64,000 nt of DNA from Caproicibacter fermentans (GTDB taxonomy: Bacteria > Bacillota > Clostridia > Oscillospirales > Acutalibacteraceae). The position numbers and the translations under genes were made by a program. Every line of letters begins with the position of its first letter. The first letter of the stretch is position 1. The notes beneath the pieces were generated by a model. That model saw only the letters and a program-made list of their open reading frames with translations. It had not been told where the DNA came from and ran no database searches. The stretch covers positions 1 to 64,000 of the forward strand of contig NZ_VWXL01000020.1 of assembly GCF_009746625.1 (NCBI RefSeq), given 5' to 3'. This document shows positions 53,243 through 62,719 of this stretch, piece by piece.

Positions 53243-54460
53243 ATGAAAAGCAAGTTAAAAAGGCTCGGTTTATTGCCAAAACTTCTGATTGCGATTTTCA
53301 TTGGCACTATATTGGGTCTGACCACCCCAAGACCGGTGATCGGCATTCTGGCAACATTCAATAGCTTGTTTGGCAACTTTCTGGAATTCTCCATTCCATT
53401 GATTATCATTGGTTTCGTGGTTCCCGGAATCAGCAATCTGGGGAAAGGCGCCGGAAAAATTCTCGGCATTACGGTTGCCATTGCCTATATTTCTACCGTT
53501 ATTGCCGGTTCCCTTGCCTATTTCGCAGATTCCTCCGCATTTCCGTTGTTCCTGAAAGCAGGTGCGGTTCAACTGGATGCTTCAGATCCTTCTAAAGCGT
53601 TGGTGCCCGCATACTTCACCATTCAAATGGATCCGATTATGGGGGTGGTCCCCGCCCTCTTGATTTCCTTTGTGCTCGGTCTGGGCGCTTCCGCCTTAAA
53701 GGGGGACTCCATTAGAAATGTTTTTAGCGAATTCGGGGAAATTATTGCACGACTGATTGAGAAAATCATTTTACCTCTTTTACCAATCTATGTGCTGGGT
53801 GTCTTTGCAAATCTGACTTTCACAGGAAAAGTATTTGAAATATTAAGCGTCTTTATTAAAGTTTATGGAATCGTTCTGATTCTTCACTGCTGTATTCTTC
53901 TGATTCAATACGCTGTTGCGGGAACCGTCACGAAAAGGAACCCGTTAAAACTGCTAAAAAATATGCTGCCGGCCTATGTTACGGCACTCGGAACACAATC
54001 TTCAGCCGCAACCATACCGGTAACTCTGGCTCGAACTAAATTGAATAAGGTCAGCGACGATGTCGCCAGCTTTGTCGTCCCACTCTGCGCCACCATTCAC
54101 ATGTCCGGAAGCACCATAACCATTACCAGCTGTTCCATTGCCGTTTTAATGCTAAACGGTACTCCTATAACGATTGGAAAGATGTATCCCTTTATTCTGA
54201 TGCTGGGCGTAACCATGGTCGCCGCCGCGGGCGTTCCGGGCGGCTGCATCATGGCGGCCTTAGGCATTCTTCAGTCCATGCTTGGATTTAACCAGACTAT
54301 GCTTTCTCTGATGATTGCGCTCTATCTGGCACAGGACAGCTTCGGCACCGCCTGTAATGTGACCGGAGACGGTGCAATCGCAATTCTGATGGATAAAATC
54401 AAAGAAAACACAATTCGAAAGAAAAATAAAGTCCCGGCGGACACAGAACCGGTCGGATGA
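53243..54460 (+). CDS. dicarboxylate/amino acid:cation symporter (DAACS family)
   Basis: 405-residue membrane transporter with about eight hydrophobic segments and the two re-entrant loop signatures: GTQSSAATIPVTLA (serine-rich) and CATIHMSGSTITITSC, followed by AAAGVPGGCIMAALGIL. The family includes glutamate/aspartate and serine/threonine carriers such as SstT. The ATG at 53243 has GAGGAGGA upstream; a longer frame overlaps sdaAA and has no homology there. Linkage to sdaAB-sdaAA suggests sodium-coupled serine uptake. Confidence 0.92.
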   Translation: MKSKLKRLGLLPKLLIAIFIGTILGLTTPRPVIGILATFNSLFGNFLEFSIPLIIIGFVVPGISNLGKGAGKILGITVAIAYISTVIAGSLAYFADSSAFPLFLKAGAVQLDASDPSKALVPAYFTIQMDPIMGVVPALLISFVLGLGASALKGDSIRNVFSEFGEIIARLIEKIILPLLPIYVLGVFANLTFTGKVFEILSVFIKVYGIVLILHCCILLIQYAVAGTVTKRNPLKLLKNMLPAYVTALGTQSSAATIPVTLARTKLNKVSDDVASFVVPLCATIHMSGSTITITSCSIAVLMLNGTPITIGKMYPFILMLGVTMVAAAGVPGGCIMAALGILQSMLGFNQTMLSLMIALYLAQDSFGTACNVTGDGAIAILMDKIKENTIRKKNKVPADTEPVG

Positions 54461-54947
54461 ACCCGCCGGCACCATGGGTCAATTGTCGCGCTGTCTTGCA
54501 AATCGTATTCCTGCGGTGATTTCACTTTGATATTTTCTCGGCACTCGTCCTCCACGGGTCATATTGGAGTTCATTAAATTGTTTATAACTTCCCCCATGG
54601 CTGCAACAATTTGGAAATCAACTTTACCTCCGCAAATGAAGTCCTACATATCTGCTCACTAAGGCACAAGGCGGTACTTCCCGGTTTTTCCGGTCGGTAC
54701 CGCCTTGTGTTATTACGTGTGATGCTCTTTTGTACAACCGGGCCGTATCGGTTACTGTTGACGATCAGACGCCATTCGATTTTACCTGTTTGCCCGTGTG
54801 TAAACACATCACCGTGGGACTTATTAATGTCGACTCTGATCTGATATCTGCATAAGATTGCTTTGGGTGCCCGCTGGATTGGCATCCCTGCAATTATTTC
54901 GTCAATATTCACAAATTAATATAATGTATATGTTGCAGAAATGATGA
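54461..54947. other. intergenic region with a perfect 13-base inverted repeat
   Basis: No recognised gene in about 490 bases. CACAAGGCGGTAC (54664-54676) and GTACCGCCTTGTG (54696-54708) pair perfectly around a 19-base loop that itself contains CCGG...CCGG. There is no T-run beyond GTTATTA. A 109-codon minus-strand frame (54583-54912) covers it but resembles no family I know. Confidence 0.5.
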
Positions 54948-55010
54948 TTGACAAGCACACATAAATATGGTTAACTTATATAAGAAAACATTTTCGGAAA
55001 CTATTTTCTT
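54948..55010 (+). promoter_or_regulatory. promoter and palindromic operator of the LacI-kinase operon
   Basis: TTGACA is at 54948-54953; the -10 is ambiguous (TAACTT at 18 bases, or TATAAG further down). Just downstream, 54982-55010 is a 29-base palindrome, centred on TTTCGGAAA with outer arms AAGAAAA and TTTTCTT, matching at 12 of 14 pairs. Its size, symmetry and place before a LacI-family gene suggest autoregulation. Confidence 0.65.
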
Positions 55011-55042
55011 ATTAAAATATGATTAAAGGGAGACATAAATAT

Positions 55043-56938
55043 ATGACGCTAAAAGAAATCGCCGAATTAGCGAATGTTTCTGTCTCAACCGTATCAAAAG
55101 TAATTAACAAAAAAGATGACAGTATAAGTTCTGAAACCAGAGAAAGAATTCTCCATATTGTAAAGAAATACCATTATTCACCATATATGGACAGAACGTC
55201 CGACGACTTAAGGCCTTCTTTGATCCTTGGAGTATTAATTGGAAGATCAGCCGACTACAGTTTTCTTACAGGTATCGTAAAGCAAGCAAGAACAAGAGGA
55301 TACAGCACTATTGTTTGTGCATCTTCTTCAGCGAATGAGGAAATGCAAAATTTTAAAATGCTTTTGTCTCATCATGTTGACGGCATTATCTGGAACAAAG
55401 AAAAATACTCAATCACAGATATTCCGGACGATATTCTTCCGTTCTCTTTCAAAATATTTACTCTGAACAGTGAAAAAAAGCCTTCCGCAGCCAACCCTTA
55501 TTTTTCATATTCAGAACTCGGCTATGCAGCCTCGAATAGTTTAATCAGGAAGGGGCACAGATGTATCGGCTGTCTTTCTTTAAAAAAGGACTACGCCGCT
55601 GGCGCTTTCGTGGAAGGAATTCGCAAATGCCTTTTTGACCACCAAATTTCGGAAGACGACGATGTCGTCTGGCGTCTTACAGAATCATGCGACTCGCTCT
55701 GGCTCCAAGCACATACCGGTATAATCTGTTTCGATTCCGCGGCGGTCGAAAAGATGGCCACCATGACGGAGTATCTGCATATAATGGTTCCCGAGGAAAT
55801 TTCTGTCGTCGGCATTGATACTGAACACATGAAAATTGCGGGGACACAGCTTTCATCGATCGCAAGGCCTTTTGAAGAACTCGGGTCTTTTGCAGCGGAC
55901 GGGCTGATCACAGCGGTCGAATCGGGAAAAACGGCCTATGAGCCCTTTCAAAAGGATTTCAGTGTCTCATGCTTTGACAGCATTGTTCCACCCAAAAAGA
56001 CTAGGCGCAGTCATTTTGTCATCATGGGAACGATCAACGTTGACACCTTGATGCTCGTGGATAAGCAGCCGGAACCAGGGGAAACGATCAGCGTAAGGCA
56101 GCGGGTGATTATGCCCGGCGGCAAGGGGCTGAACCAGTCTCTCGGCGTAACCAAGCTCGGCGCTTCGGCAGCGTTGATTTCTGCTTTGGGCACCGATTAT
56201 GACGGAAGACAAATGTTTCAATGCCTCAAGTCAAACTCAGTTTGTACGGACGGTGTTACGCTGCATGACAACCTGTCCACCGGCCACGCTTATGTGTTTA
56301 TCCAAAGAAACGCGGAAAGCAATATTTCGGTGTTTGACGGTGCCAACTCGGCGCTGACCTCGAAAAACATCGATCAATATGAAAACCTGTTTGAAAATGT
56401 GGATTATTGTCTGCTGCAAACCGAATTGGATCAAAACCTTGTGCTTCACGCAGCGGAACTCGCCCATCGTCACGATGTGAAAGTAATCCTCAAGCCCTGT
56501 GCCGTGACATCCCTTCTCCCGGAGCTGGTTCAAAACACAGATATCCTTGTTCCCAACGTGAAAGAAGCCAACGAACTGCTTCCCAATGTATTCTCCTTGG
56601 AGAAAAAGGCAAAGATATTTAGAAAACAGGGGGCAAAAACCGTGATTATCACTCTTGGGGAAAAAGGGTGTTTCCTTCAGGACGACAAGCACGAAAAATA
56701 TTTTCCGGCCGCCCGCATCACGCCGGTCGATACCACCGGCGCGGCCGATGCGTTTATTTCTACGCTTGCCTTTTACCTCTCCATAGGAAAAGATATAGAG
56801 GAAGCTATTCAATACGCGACTTGTGCCGCAGGCTTGTCAACAACCAGATACGGCGTACCGCCCGCACTGGTCAATAGGGAAACGCTGGAATTGTATTACT
56901 TTAAAAACCAGAATGACTTTAGGAGAACTGGAGAATGA
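55043..56938 (+). CDS. LacI-type regulator fused to a PfkB/ribokinase domain
   Basis: 631 residues from the ATG at 55043 (GGGAG upstream; an ATG at 55019 has no ribosome site). A LacI helix-turn-helix (1-25, MTLKEIAELANVSVSTVSKVIN) and sensor domain (about 55-315, ending EISVVGIDTEHM...IARPFEELGSFAADGL) are followed by a complete PfkB kinase domain (about 325-620). The latter has VIMGTINVDTLMLVDKQPEPGE, GGKGLNQSLGVTKLG and the catalytic-base motif DTTGAADAF at about 563. Both halves look intact. It starts an operon and overlaps a second PfkB gene by four bases. It may act as a repressor whose kinase domain senses or consumes the inducer sugar. Confidence 0.92.
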   Translation: MTLKEIAELANVSVSTVSKVINKKDDSISSETRERILHIVKKYHYSPYMDRTSDDLRPSLILGVLIGRSADYSFLTGIVKQARTRGYSTIVCASSSANEEMQNFKMLLSHHVDGIIWNKEKYSITDIPDDILPFSFKIFTLNSEKKPSAANPYFSYSELGYAASNSLIRKGHRCIGCLSLKKDYAAGAFVEGIRKCLFDHQISEDDDVVWRLTESCDSLWLQAHTGIICFDSAAVEKMATMTEYLHIMVPEEISVVGIDTEHMKIAGTQLSSIARPFEELGSFAADGLITAVESGKTAYEPFQKDFSVSCFDSIVPPKKTRRSHFVIMGTINVDTLMLVDKQPEPGETISVRQRVIMPGGKGLNQSLGVTKLGASAALISALGTDYDGRQMFQCLKSNSVCTDGVTLHDNLSTGHAYVFIQRNAESNISVFDGANSALTSKNIDQYENLFENVDYCLLQTELDQNLVLHAAELAHRHDVKVILKPCAVTSLLPELVQNTDILVPNVKEANELLPNVFSLEKKAKIFRKQGAKTVIITLGEKGCFLQDDKHEKYFPAARITPVDTTGAADAFISTLAFYLSIGKDIEEAIQYATCAAGLSTTRYGVPPALVNRETLELYYFKNQNDFRRTGE

Positions 56939-57852
56939 AAAAACTAGTGCTGGGATCGCTCAACATTGACAGAACCTACAGAGTCACAGATCTTGTCAAG
57001 CCCATGGAAACGATCGCCGCAAATAAATACGAATCTTACTGCGGCGGAAAAGGATTCAATCAGGCGGTCGCCTTGGCGCGCGCCGGCAGCGAGGTTTTTT
57101 TTGCGGGGATCATCGGAAGTGACGGGGACATGTTTTGGGACGCACTCCATTCGGACGCGATCAAAACCGACCTGATGAGAAAATCCGAATCTCCGAACGG
57201 GCACGCTGTGATCCAGGTGGATGAGGAGGGGCAAAACTGTATCATCATTGTTTCCGGGTCAAATGAGAAAGTGACGGAGACGTATATCGACGAAGTCCTT
57301 TCGCACTTTTCGGAAGGCGACCTGATCGTTCTTCAGAATGAAATTTCCTGCGTAGGCTATGCCATCGAGCAAGCGAGCCGGAAGGGCCTTCAAATCGCCT
57401 TTAACCCGTCTCCGCTGAACAAAACGATTCAGACCTATGATATGGCAAAAGTGGACATCCTGCTGGTCAACGAAGTGGAAAGCAAGGCTCTTTTCGGGTC
57501 GGACGACGCAGAGAGCATCCAACGCGTTGTAAATAAAAAGTATCCCGGCACATCGGTTGTGCTGACGAAGGGTGCGGCCGGAGCCTGGTTTATCGGGGCA
57601 AACGGAAAAACGTATTATTCGGAGGCGCTTCCGTGCTCCGCAGTTGATACGACAGCGGCCGGAGATACCTTTACCGGATATTTTCTACACGAACTGTCCA
57701 GAAGCGATGATCCCTCAGAAGCTCTTCGGGTCGCTTCCATAGCCAGTGGTATTTCCGTGACCAGAAAGGGAGCATCGCCTTCAATCCCTTTTGGGAAAGA
57801 AGTACGTGAATTTATGAAAAAAACATTTGCCGGAATGAATAAACCCAATTAG
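56935..57852 (+). CDS. PfkB-family sugar kinase, ribokinase-like
   Basis: 305 residues; MKKLVLGSLNIDRTYRV opening, GGKGFNQAVALARAG at 37-51 and DTTAAGDTFTGYF at 238-250 with the catalytic Asp. Ribokinase-like spacing and length. ATG overlaps the stop of the fusion gene (ATGA), so the two are translationally coupled. With the nucleoside-hydrolase-type enzyme and Rbs-like transporter, ribose or a related pentose released from a ribosyl compound is the likely substrate. Confidence 0.9.
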   Translation: MKKLVLGSLNIDRTYRVTDLVKPMETIAANKYESYCGGKGFNQAVALARAGSEVFFAGIIGSDGDMFWDALHSDAIKTDLMRKSESPNGHAVIQVDEEGQNCIIIVSGSNEKVTETYIDEVLSHFSEGDLIVLQNEISCVGYAIEQASRKGLQIAFNPSPLNKTIQTYDMAKVDILLVNEVESKALFGSDDAESIQRVVNKKYPGTSVVLTKGAAGAWFIGANGKTYYSEALPCSAVDTTAAGDTFTGYFLHELSRSDDPSEALRVASIASGISVTRKGASPSIPFGKEVREFMKKTFAGMNKPN

Positions 57853-57884
57853 TTTTTGAATCTCTCGATAAGGGTGAGGTGCTC

Positions 57885-59381
57885 ATGAGTAACGATTATC
57901 TATGTAAAGCGGAAAAGCTCTGCAAAACGTTCGATTCCACGGTAGCGCTTTCGAATGTCGATATTGCGGTTAAAAAAGGGGAAATTCATGGACTGATCGG
58001 GGAAAACGGATCGGGGAAATCGACAATGTCGTCTATTTTTGCGGGGATTCAAAAAGCCGACAGCGGAACCATGTATCTAGAAGGAAAGGCATACAGCCCG
58101 ACCGACACCATAGACGCGATGAATCGCGGGGTGAGCATGGTCGTTCAGGAACAGAATACGATCGGAAAGATCACCGTGGCCGCCAATATCTTTTTCGGCA
58201 AAGAAGCCTTGTTCGCAAAAGCGGGCTTTCTCAATGTCAAGAAAATGAACCAGGAGGCGCAGAAAGCCCTTGAATCCGTCGGTGTTTTCCACATTAAGCC
58301 GCGTGAAAATATTGACAAGCTGACTTTTGAAGACAGAAAACTGGTGGAACTGGCCCGCGCGTTTTATACCACGCCGAAGCTTTGGATCGTTGACGAAACC
58401 TCAACCGCCTTAACCGTCAACGGGCGTGACATTCTGTATAAATTGATGGAGAAACAGCGGGAAAGCGGCGGATCGGTGCTGTTTATTTCTCACGATATCG
58501 ATGAGATTATGCGGATCTGCGATTCTCTTACCATCCTTCGCGACGGCGTCGTCACCGCGAAACTGGAGAAAAAAGATTTCAGCTCCGACACCATCAAGAC
58601 TCTCATGATCGGACGTGACGTTTCAGGGCATTATTACCGGGAAGACAGCGGGGATGAAAGCTGCGGGGATATCGTGCTGGAAGCTGAGAATGTTTCGACG
58701 AAAGTCCTGAAAAACATATCGCTCTCCCTCCACAAGGGAGAGATTCTGGGGGTCGGAGGCCTGAGCGACTGTGGAATGCATGACTTGGGGAAAGTGCTGT
58801 TCGGATTAATAAAGCCGGATTCCGGGCGGGTCCTCAAGGGCGGAAGGCTCAAGGTTAGAAACGCGGCGTGGGCGGTGAAGGAAGGGATCGCCTATGTGTC
58901 GAAAAACCGAGACCGAGAATCCCTGATGACCATCTGCAGCATTAAGGATAATATCTGCCTGCCTTCTCTCAGGGATATCTCAAAGCATTATTTAATAACC
59001 AAAAAGAGCGAGAATGAACTAGCCGAAAAATGGTCCGGAAATCTCGAGGTCAAAGCCGGATCCATCAATGAGTACTGCAATGAGCTGAGCGGCGGAAACA
59101 AGCAAAAGGTCGTCCTCGCGAAATGGCTCGCAAAGGGATCGGACATCATGATTCTTGACTGCCCGACGCGCGGAATTGACGTTGGCGCAAAAGCCTCCAT
59201 TTATCATCTGATCGAAGAGCTGAAAAAAAGTGGAAAATCCATTGTGCTGATTTCGGAAGAGCTCCCAGAACTGATCGGCATGAGCGACCGCATCGTGACG
59301 CTGCAGGACGGGAAAATTTCGGGTGAGTTTTACAGGACTGAGGGCTTGTCGGAAGCGAAATTGATTAAAAAAATGATATGA
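57885..59381 (+). CDS. sugar ABC transporter ATPase, RbsA type (two ATPase domains)
   Basis: 498 residues with two ABC domains. The N-terminal one has Walker A GLIGENGSGKSTMSSIFAG and a WIVDETSTALT Walker B. Its signature is degenerate (KLTFEDRKLVELARAF in place of LSGG). The C-terminal domain has a degenerate Walker A (GVGGLSDCGMHDLGK), a good signature ELSGGNKQKVVLAKWL and IMILDCPTRGIDVGAK. This asymmetric pattern is usual for RbsA/MglA. ATG 57885 follows GAGGTG. Powers the two permeases. Confidence 0.93.
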   Translation: MSNDYLCKAEKLCKTFDSTVALSNVDIAVKKGEIHGLIGENGSGKSTMSSIFAGIQKADSGTMYLEGKAYSPTDTIDAMNRGVSMVVQEQNTIGKITVAANIFFGKEALFAKAGFLNVKKMNQEAQKALESVGVFHIKPRENIDKLTFEDRKLVELARAFYTTPKLWIVDETSTALTVNGRDILYKLMEKQRESGGSVLFISHDIDEIMRICDSLTILRDGVVTAKLEKKDFSSDTIKTLMIGRDVSGHYYREDSGDESCGDIVLEAENVSTKVLKNISLSLHKGEILGVGGLSDCGMHDLGKVLFGLIKPDSGRVLKGGRLKVRNAAWAVKEGIAYVSKNRDRESLMTICSIKDNICLPSLRDISKHYLITKKSENELAEKWSGNLEVKAGSINEYCNELSGGNKQKVVLAKWLAKGSDIMILDCPTRGIDVGAKASIYHLIEELKKSGKSIVLISEELPELIGMSDRIVTLQDGKISGEFYRTEGLSEAKLIKKMI

Positions 59382-59391
59382 GGAAAGACTG

Positions 59392-60351
59392 ATGGATAAA
59401 ATTGTTGCTCAATTCAGCAGAAAAAAGAAATTGAACATGAGGGAAACCGTACGAAATTACTTCTCCTTAATCGGGCTTCTCATTGTAGCTGTGGTTTTTG
59501 AGATTCTGACAGAGGGCAACCTGCTCCAACCGCGAAACCTGATGAACATCTTCAACAATTTTTTCAGCATAGGTCTGGGAGCAATGGGCGTCGTTTTTCT
59601 CATGTCGCTTGGAGAGCTGGACCTCTCGGTGGGCGCAATCGCCGGTTTGTCCGCCGCGCTTGCCGCCTATGCGGCTCAGATCAGCCTGGTCCTGATCCTG
59701 CCCGTCGCCATTCTGACAGGAATCGGAATTGGATTGCTTAACGGCGTGATGATCGCGAGACTTCGGGTGGAATCCTTCATCGGCACATTGGCAATGTCCT
59801 TTGTGGCGAGAGGAATTACGACCTGGCTGTTAAACGGCTCGGTCGGCATCCCCATATCCCTGCGCGTCTTTGACCAGAATTCCGTCAAGATTTTCGTTTT
59901 CGTCGCGCTTCTTGCCGTATTGTTCCTTCTTTTCGAGTTTTCTCCTTACGGCAAACAATGCAGGTCCGTGGGCGCATCGGTGGATGCGGCAAGGCAATCC
60001 GGCGTCAAAGTTGAAAAAGTTCGCACCATGGCGTTTATGATCTCCGGTCTGATGTGCGGTCTGGTCGGCTTTTTCAGTCTTGTCCGCACCTGCACGGCTT
60101 CTTCAAAAACGGGCAACGCCTTTGAATTTGATGTGCTTCTGGCCGTCCTTTTCGGGGGAATGCCTTTGACGGGCGGCTGGCCGGTCAAGTTCAGAGCCGC
60201 GATTTTAGGAAGCATCGCCATGTCGGTTATGAAAAACGGAATGTCCCTCATGGGAATCGACGGACTGACCCAGCAGATTGTCGAAGGCGTGATCCTGATC
60301 GCGATCGTCGTCATCGCATTCGACCGCAAGAGCGCGAACGTAATTAAGTAA
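59392..60351 (+). CDS. sugar/nucleoside ABC transporter permease, RbsC type (first)
   Basis: 319 residues, about eight to ten hydrophobic segments, with the BPD_transp_2 family signature around SLGELDLSVGAIAGLSAALAAY and GTLAMSFVARGIT, and the C-terminal AVLFGGMPLTGGWPVKFRAAILGS. GAGGA lies before the ATG, ten bases after the ATPase. One of two different permeases in the operon (other at 61718-62716), suggesting a heterodimeric channel. Confidence 0.93.
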   Translation: MDKIVAQFSRKKKLNMRETVRNYFSLIGLLIVAVVFEILTEGNLLQPRNLMNIFNNFFSIGLGAMGVVFLMSLGELDLSVGAIAGLSAALAAYAAQISLVLILPVAILTGIGIGLLNGVMIARLRVESFIGTLAMSFVARGITTWLLNGSVGIPISLRVFDQNSVKIFVFVALLAVLFLLFEFSPYGKQCRSVGASVDAARQSGVKVEKVRTMAFMISGLMCGLVGFFSLVRTCTASSKTGNAFEFDVLLAVLFGGMPLTGGWPVKFRAAILGSIAMSVMKNGMSLMGIDGLTQQIVEGVILIAIVVIAFDRKSANVIK

Positions 60352-60376
60352 TCAACAAGATTAATATCTTGTTGAT
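60351..60376 (+). repeat. perfect 11-base hairpin before the binding-protein gene
   Basis: ATCAACAAGAT (60351-60361), TAAT and ATCTTGTTGAT (60366-60376) form a perfect stem that starts at the stop codon of the permease, with no T-run. Such hairpins before binding-protein genes often stabilise or mark a processing site in the mRNA. Confidence 0.7.
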
Positions 60377-60413
60377 GATAAATGCTAATTGGATGATTAA
60401 CGGGAGGTAAAAA

Positions 60414-61598
60414 ATGAAAAAGGTACTGTCAATGATCCTGGCGCTTACTCTGACCGTCAGCATGTTTGCCGGCTGCTCAAGCAATACGGGAACTTCCAGC
60501 GGAGCTTCCTCCGCACCGGGCACGGCCTCATCCGGACAAGCCCCAAAGGAATTCAAGATCGGGTTTCCTTGGGCGACTTCATCAACAGACCCAACCTTTG
60601 TTTCCATTGTAACCAACGTCAAAGCCGCCGTTGAATCGGCGGGCGGCGAACTGGTCCTTGTTGAAAGCGACCTTACCGCCGATTCCCTTGTAAACAACGT
60701 TTCCGACCTCATCAGCCGCGGAGTCAACGGCATCATATTCATGCCGGCATCCGACTCGATGCTCCCGACGGTGGACCGCATGTGCTCCGACGCCGGCGTA
60801 TATTATTCGACGATGTTCCGCACGATCAGCGACTCGACGATCCGCGATCAGATCTACAGCTCCAAGTATTTCGCCGGCGGATGCAATGAGGACGACGAAG
60901 AATGTGCTTACAACATCACAAAGACCCTCGCAAGCCAGGGTGTCAAAAATCTTTGCGTCATCAACATTGCAAAGGGCGACACCTCCTCTGACCTGCGTGA
61001 CAGCGGCGTCGCCAAGGGGATCAAGGAAACCGGAATCAAGCTGCTCAACACCACCTACGGCATCACGGTCCAGACCGATATGACAAAGACCATCGAAAGC
61101 TATATTGCCGCGTACCCCGAGATGGACGGAATCCTGATTGCGGGAACTTACTGCCCTGCGGCTCTTCCGACCATTGAAAAAGCCCTGTCGGACCATAAGC
61201 TCGCAGGGAAAATCAAGGTGGGCAGAATCGACTTTGATTTTACCATGGGCCAATACTTCGCGGACAAGTCCTTCAACGTCGCATATGGAGGCCAGCAGCA
61301 AATCGACCCTCTGCTATCAACCGTGATCCTGGTCAACTCGGTCATCGGAACTCCGATTGTCAAGGACAAGCCGTTTAACCTTGTCACGAACTACCTCGAA
61401 CTCACTTCCAAGTCGGAGGCGGACGATTTCCTCACCTATTTCCTGGGCGACACCCCTGTTTATACGTCCGATGAAATCAAGAAAAGCCTGATCAAATTTT
61501 ACGATCCCAGCATTAGCGAAGACACATTCAAGAAAACAGTCGACAGCTTTACGGTGGCCGACGTGGCGGCAAGGCACAAGGATCTTGTAAAGAAATAA
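60414..61598 (+). CDS. periplasmic-binding-protein-like lipoprotein of the Rbs-type transporter
   Basis: 394 residues. Lipoprotein signal with lipobox FAGC at about 18-21 and a Ser/Thr/Gly linker, then a peripla_BP_4/RbsB-like fold (EFKIGFPWATSSTDPTFVSIVTNVKAAVESAGGELVL key region 46-82; DLISRGVNGIIFMPA). GGGAGG precedes the ATG. Longer than RbsB by about 100 residues. Ligand is probably a ribosyl compound; not determined by sequence. Confidence 0.93.
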   Translation: MKKVLSMILALTLTVSMFAGCSSNTGTSSGASSAPGTASSGQAPKEFKIGFPWATSSTDPTFVSIVTNVKAAVESAGGELVLVESDLTADSLVNNVSDLISRGVNGIIFMPASDSMLPTVDRMCSDAGVYYSTMFRTISDSTIRDQIYSSKYFAGGCNEDDEECAYNITKTLASQGVKNLCVINIAKGDTSSDLRDSGVAKGIKETGIKLLNTTYGITVQTDMTKTIESYIAAYPEMDGILIAGTYCPAALPTIEKALSDHKLAGKIKVGRIDFDFTMGQYFADKSFNVAYGGQQQIDPLLSTVILVNSVIGTPIVKDKPFNLVTNYLELTSKSEADDFLTYFLGDTPVYTSDEIKKSLIKFYDPSISEDTFKKTVDSFTVADVAARHKDLVKK

Positions 61599-61717
61599 AG
61601 CATCTTTCGCCGATAAAAACGGTTTCACGCAGGGCGGGGCGCCGCAAAACGCCTTTGCCCTGTCTGAAAACCGGAAAGCCTTTTGCACCGAACTACTTTA
61701 TGAGGATACGAACTGAG

Positions 61718-62716
61718 ATGAAAACGACTCTGTTAAAAGATTTGAAAGCTTTACTTCTGCCCATCATCGTATATTGCGTGTTCCTGGCAATCTCTTTTGA
61801 AAGATTCAGCAATCTCAACGGTATTTATACGATTTTTCTTCAATCTATTATTCCGACCATGACCGCATACGCGGTCGCCTTTGGCTATATGTGCGGTATT
61901 TTTGACTTTACAATCGGTTCGCGTATTATCATAAGCGGTCTGATTGGAGGAATTATGTCTTCCTGGTTTGGACTGCCGGGACTGATTATCGGCTGCCTGG
62001 TTGCAAGCTTGGTCCTTTCTGCGGTTACAGGCATTTTAAACTGGGTCTGCAGAATCCCTTCCCTGATTTTGACGATGGCCCTGACAATGATCTATGAGAT
62101 CGTCGGGAAAAATATTGCTGGAAAATTCAGCTTTATCAGCATCGACTACCAGCACGCCGTGCTGGGAGCTTCTCCCTATATTGTTTATGTACTTATTTTT
62201 GCAACGATTATATTTTATTTCCTGTTCAGTTTTACAAAATTCAGTTACCATATGAGAGCTGTCGGAAGTGACGAGGCCGTTGCGAAAAACACGGGGATCA
62301 AAACCCAATTTGTCAAATTTATGTCGTTTGTGATAGGTGGTATTTTTATAGCAATCGCGGCCATCCTGACCATCAGCCAGTCCGGCTCAATGGGAGCCCA
62401 GACTGGTCTTGGCAGTGCGACCCTGATCTTTAAGCCGCTGATGGGCATTATGATTGCGATCGTTCTGCAGCCACTTTGCAATATAACCTTTGGAATCCTG
62501 ATCAGCCAGCTGACGCTCAACACGATCTTTATCGGACTGATTGCAGCCGGTCTGCCGGATACGTTCCAGAATATCTCTCTCGGCTTCTTCCTGCTTGTGG
62601 TTATGATTATTTCCAACAACGTCGGAGGCTCCAAAAATCTGCTGACAAAGCTTCACGCTCCGTTTGTAACCCGTGCAGAGACAGCAGCCGCGGGGTCGCA
62701 AACGAAAGGAGAATAA
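61718..62716 (+). CDS. sugar/nucleoside ABC transporter permease, RbsC type (second)
   Basis: 332 residues from the ATG at 61718, with about eight hydrophobic segments. It shows the RbsC-like GYMCGIFDFTIGSRIIISGLIGG (short of the usual DLSVG) and SLILTMALTMIYEIVGKNIAG, and ends with a hydrophilic tail. Clearly diverged from the first permease. An ATG at 61700 gives a slightly longer form with no better ribosome site (GAGG is 12 bases from 61718). It is three bases before the hydrolase gene. Confidence 0.88.
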   Translation: MKTTLLKDLKALLLPIIVYCVFLAISFERFSNLNGIYTIFLQSIIPTMTAYAVAFGYMCGIFDFTIGSRIIISGLIGGIMSSWFGLPGLIIGCLVASLVLSAVTGILNWVCRIPSLILTMALTMIYEIVGKNIAGKFSFISIDYQHAVLGASPYIVYVLIFATIIFYFLFSFTKFSYHMRAVGSDEAVAKNTGIKTQFVKFMSFVIGGIFIAIAAILTISQSGSMGAQTGLGSATLIFKPLMGIMIAIVLQPLCNITFGILISQLTLNTIFIGLIAAGLPDTFQNISLGFFLLVVMIISNNVGGSKNLLTKLHAPFVTRAETAAAGSQTKGE

Positions 62717-62719
62717 ACA

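Noticed and set aside
54583-54912. 109-codon minus-strand frame in the gap before the LacI-kinase gene
   Set aside because: Covers the inverted repeat, no known family, no good ribosome site; kept only as a note under the intergenic entry.
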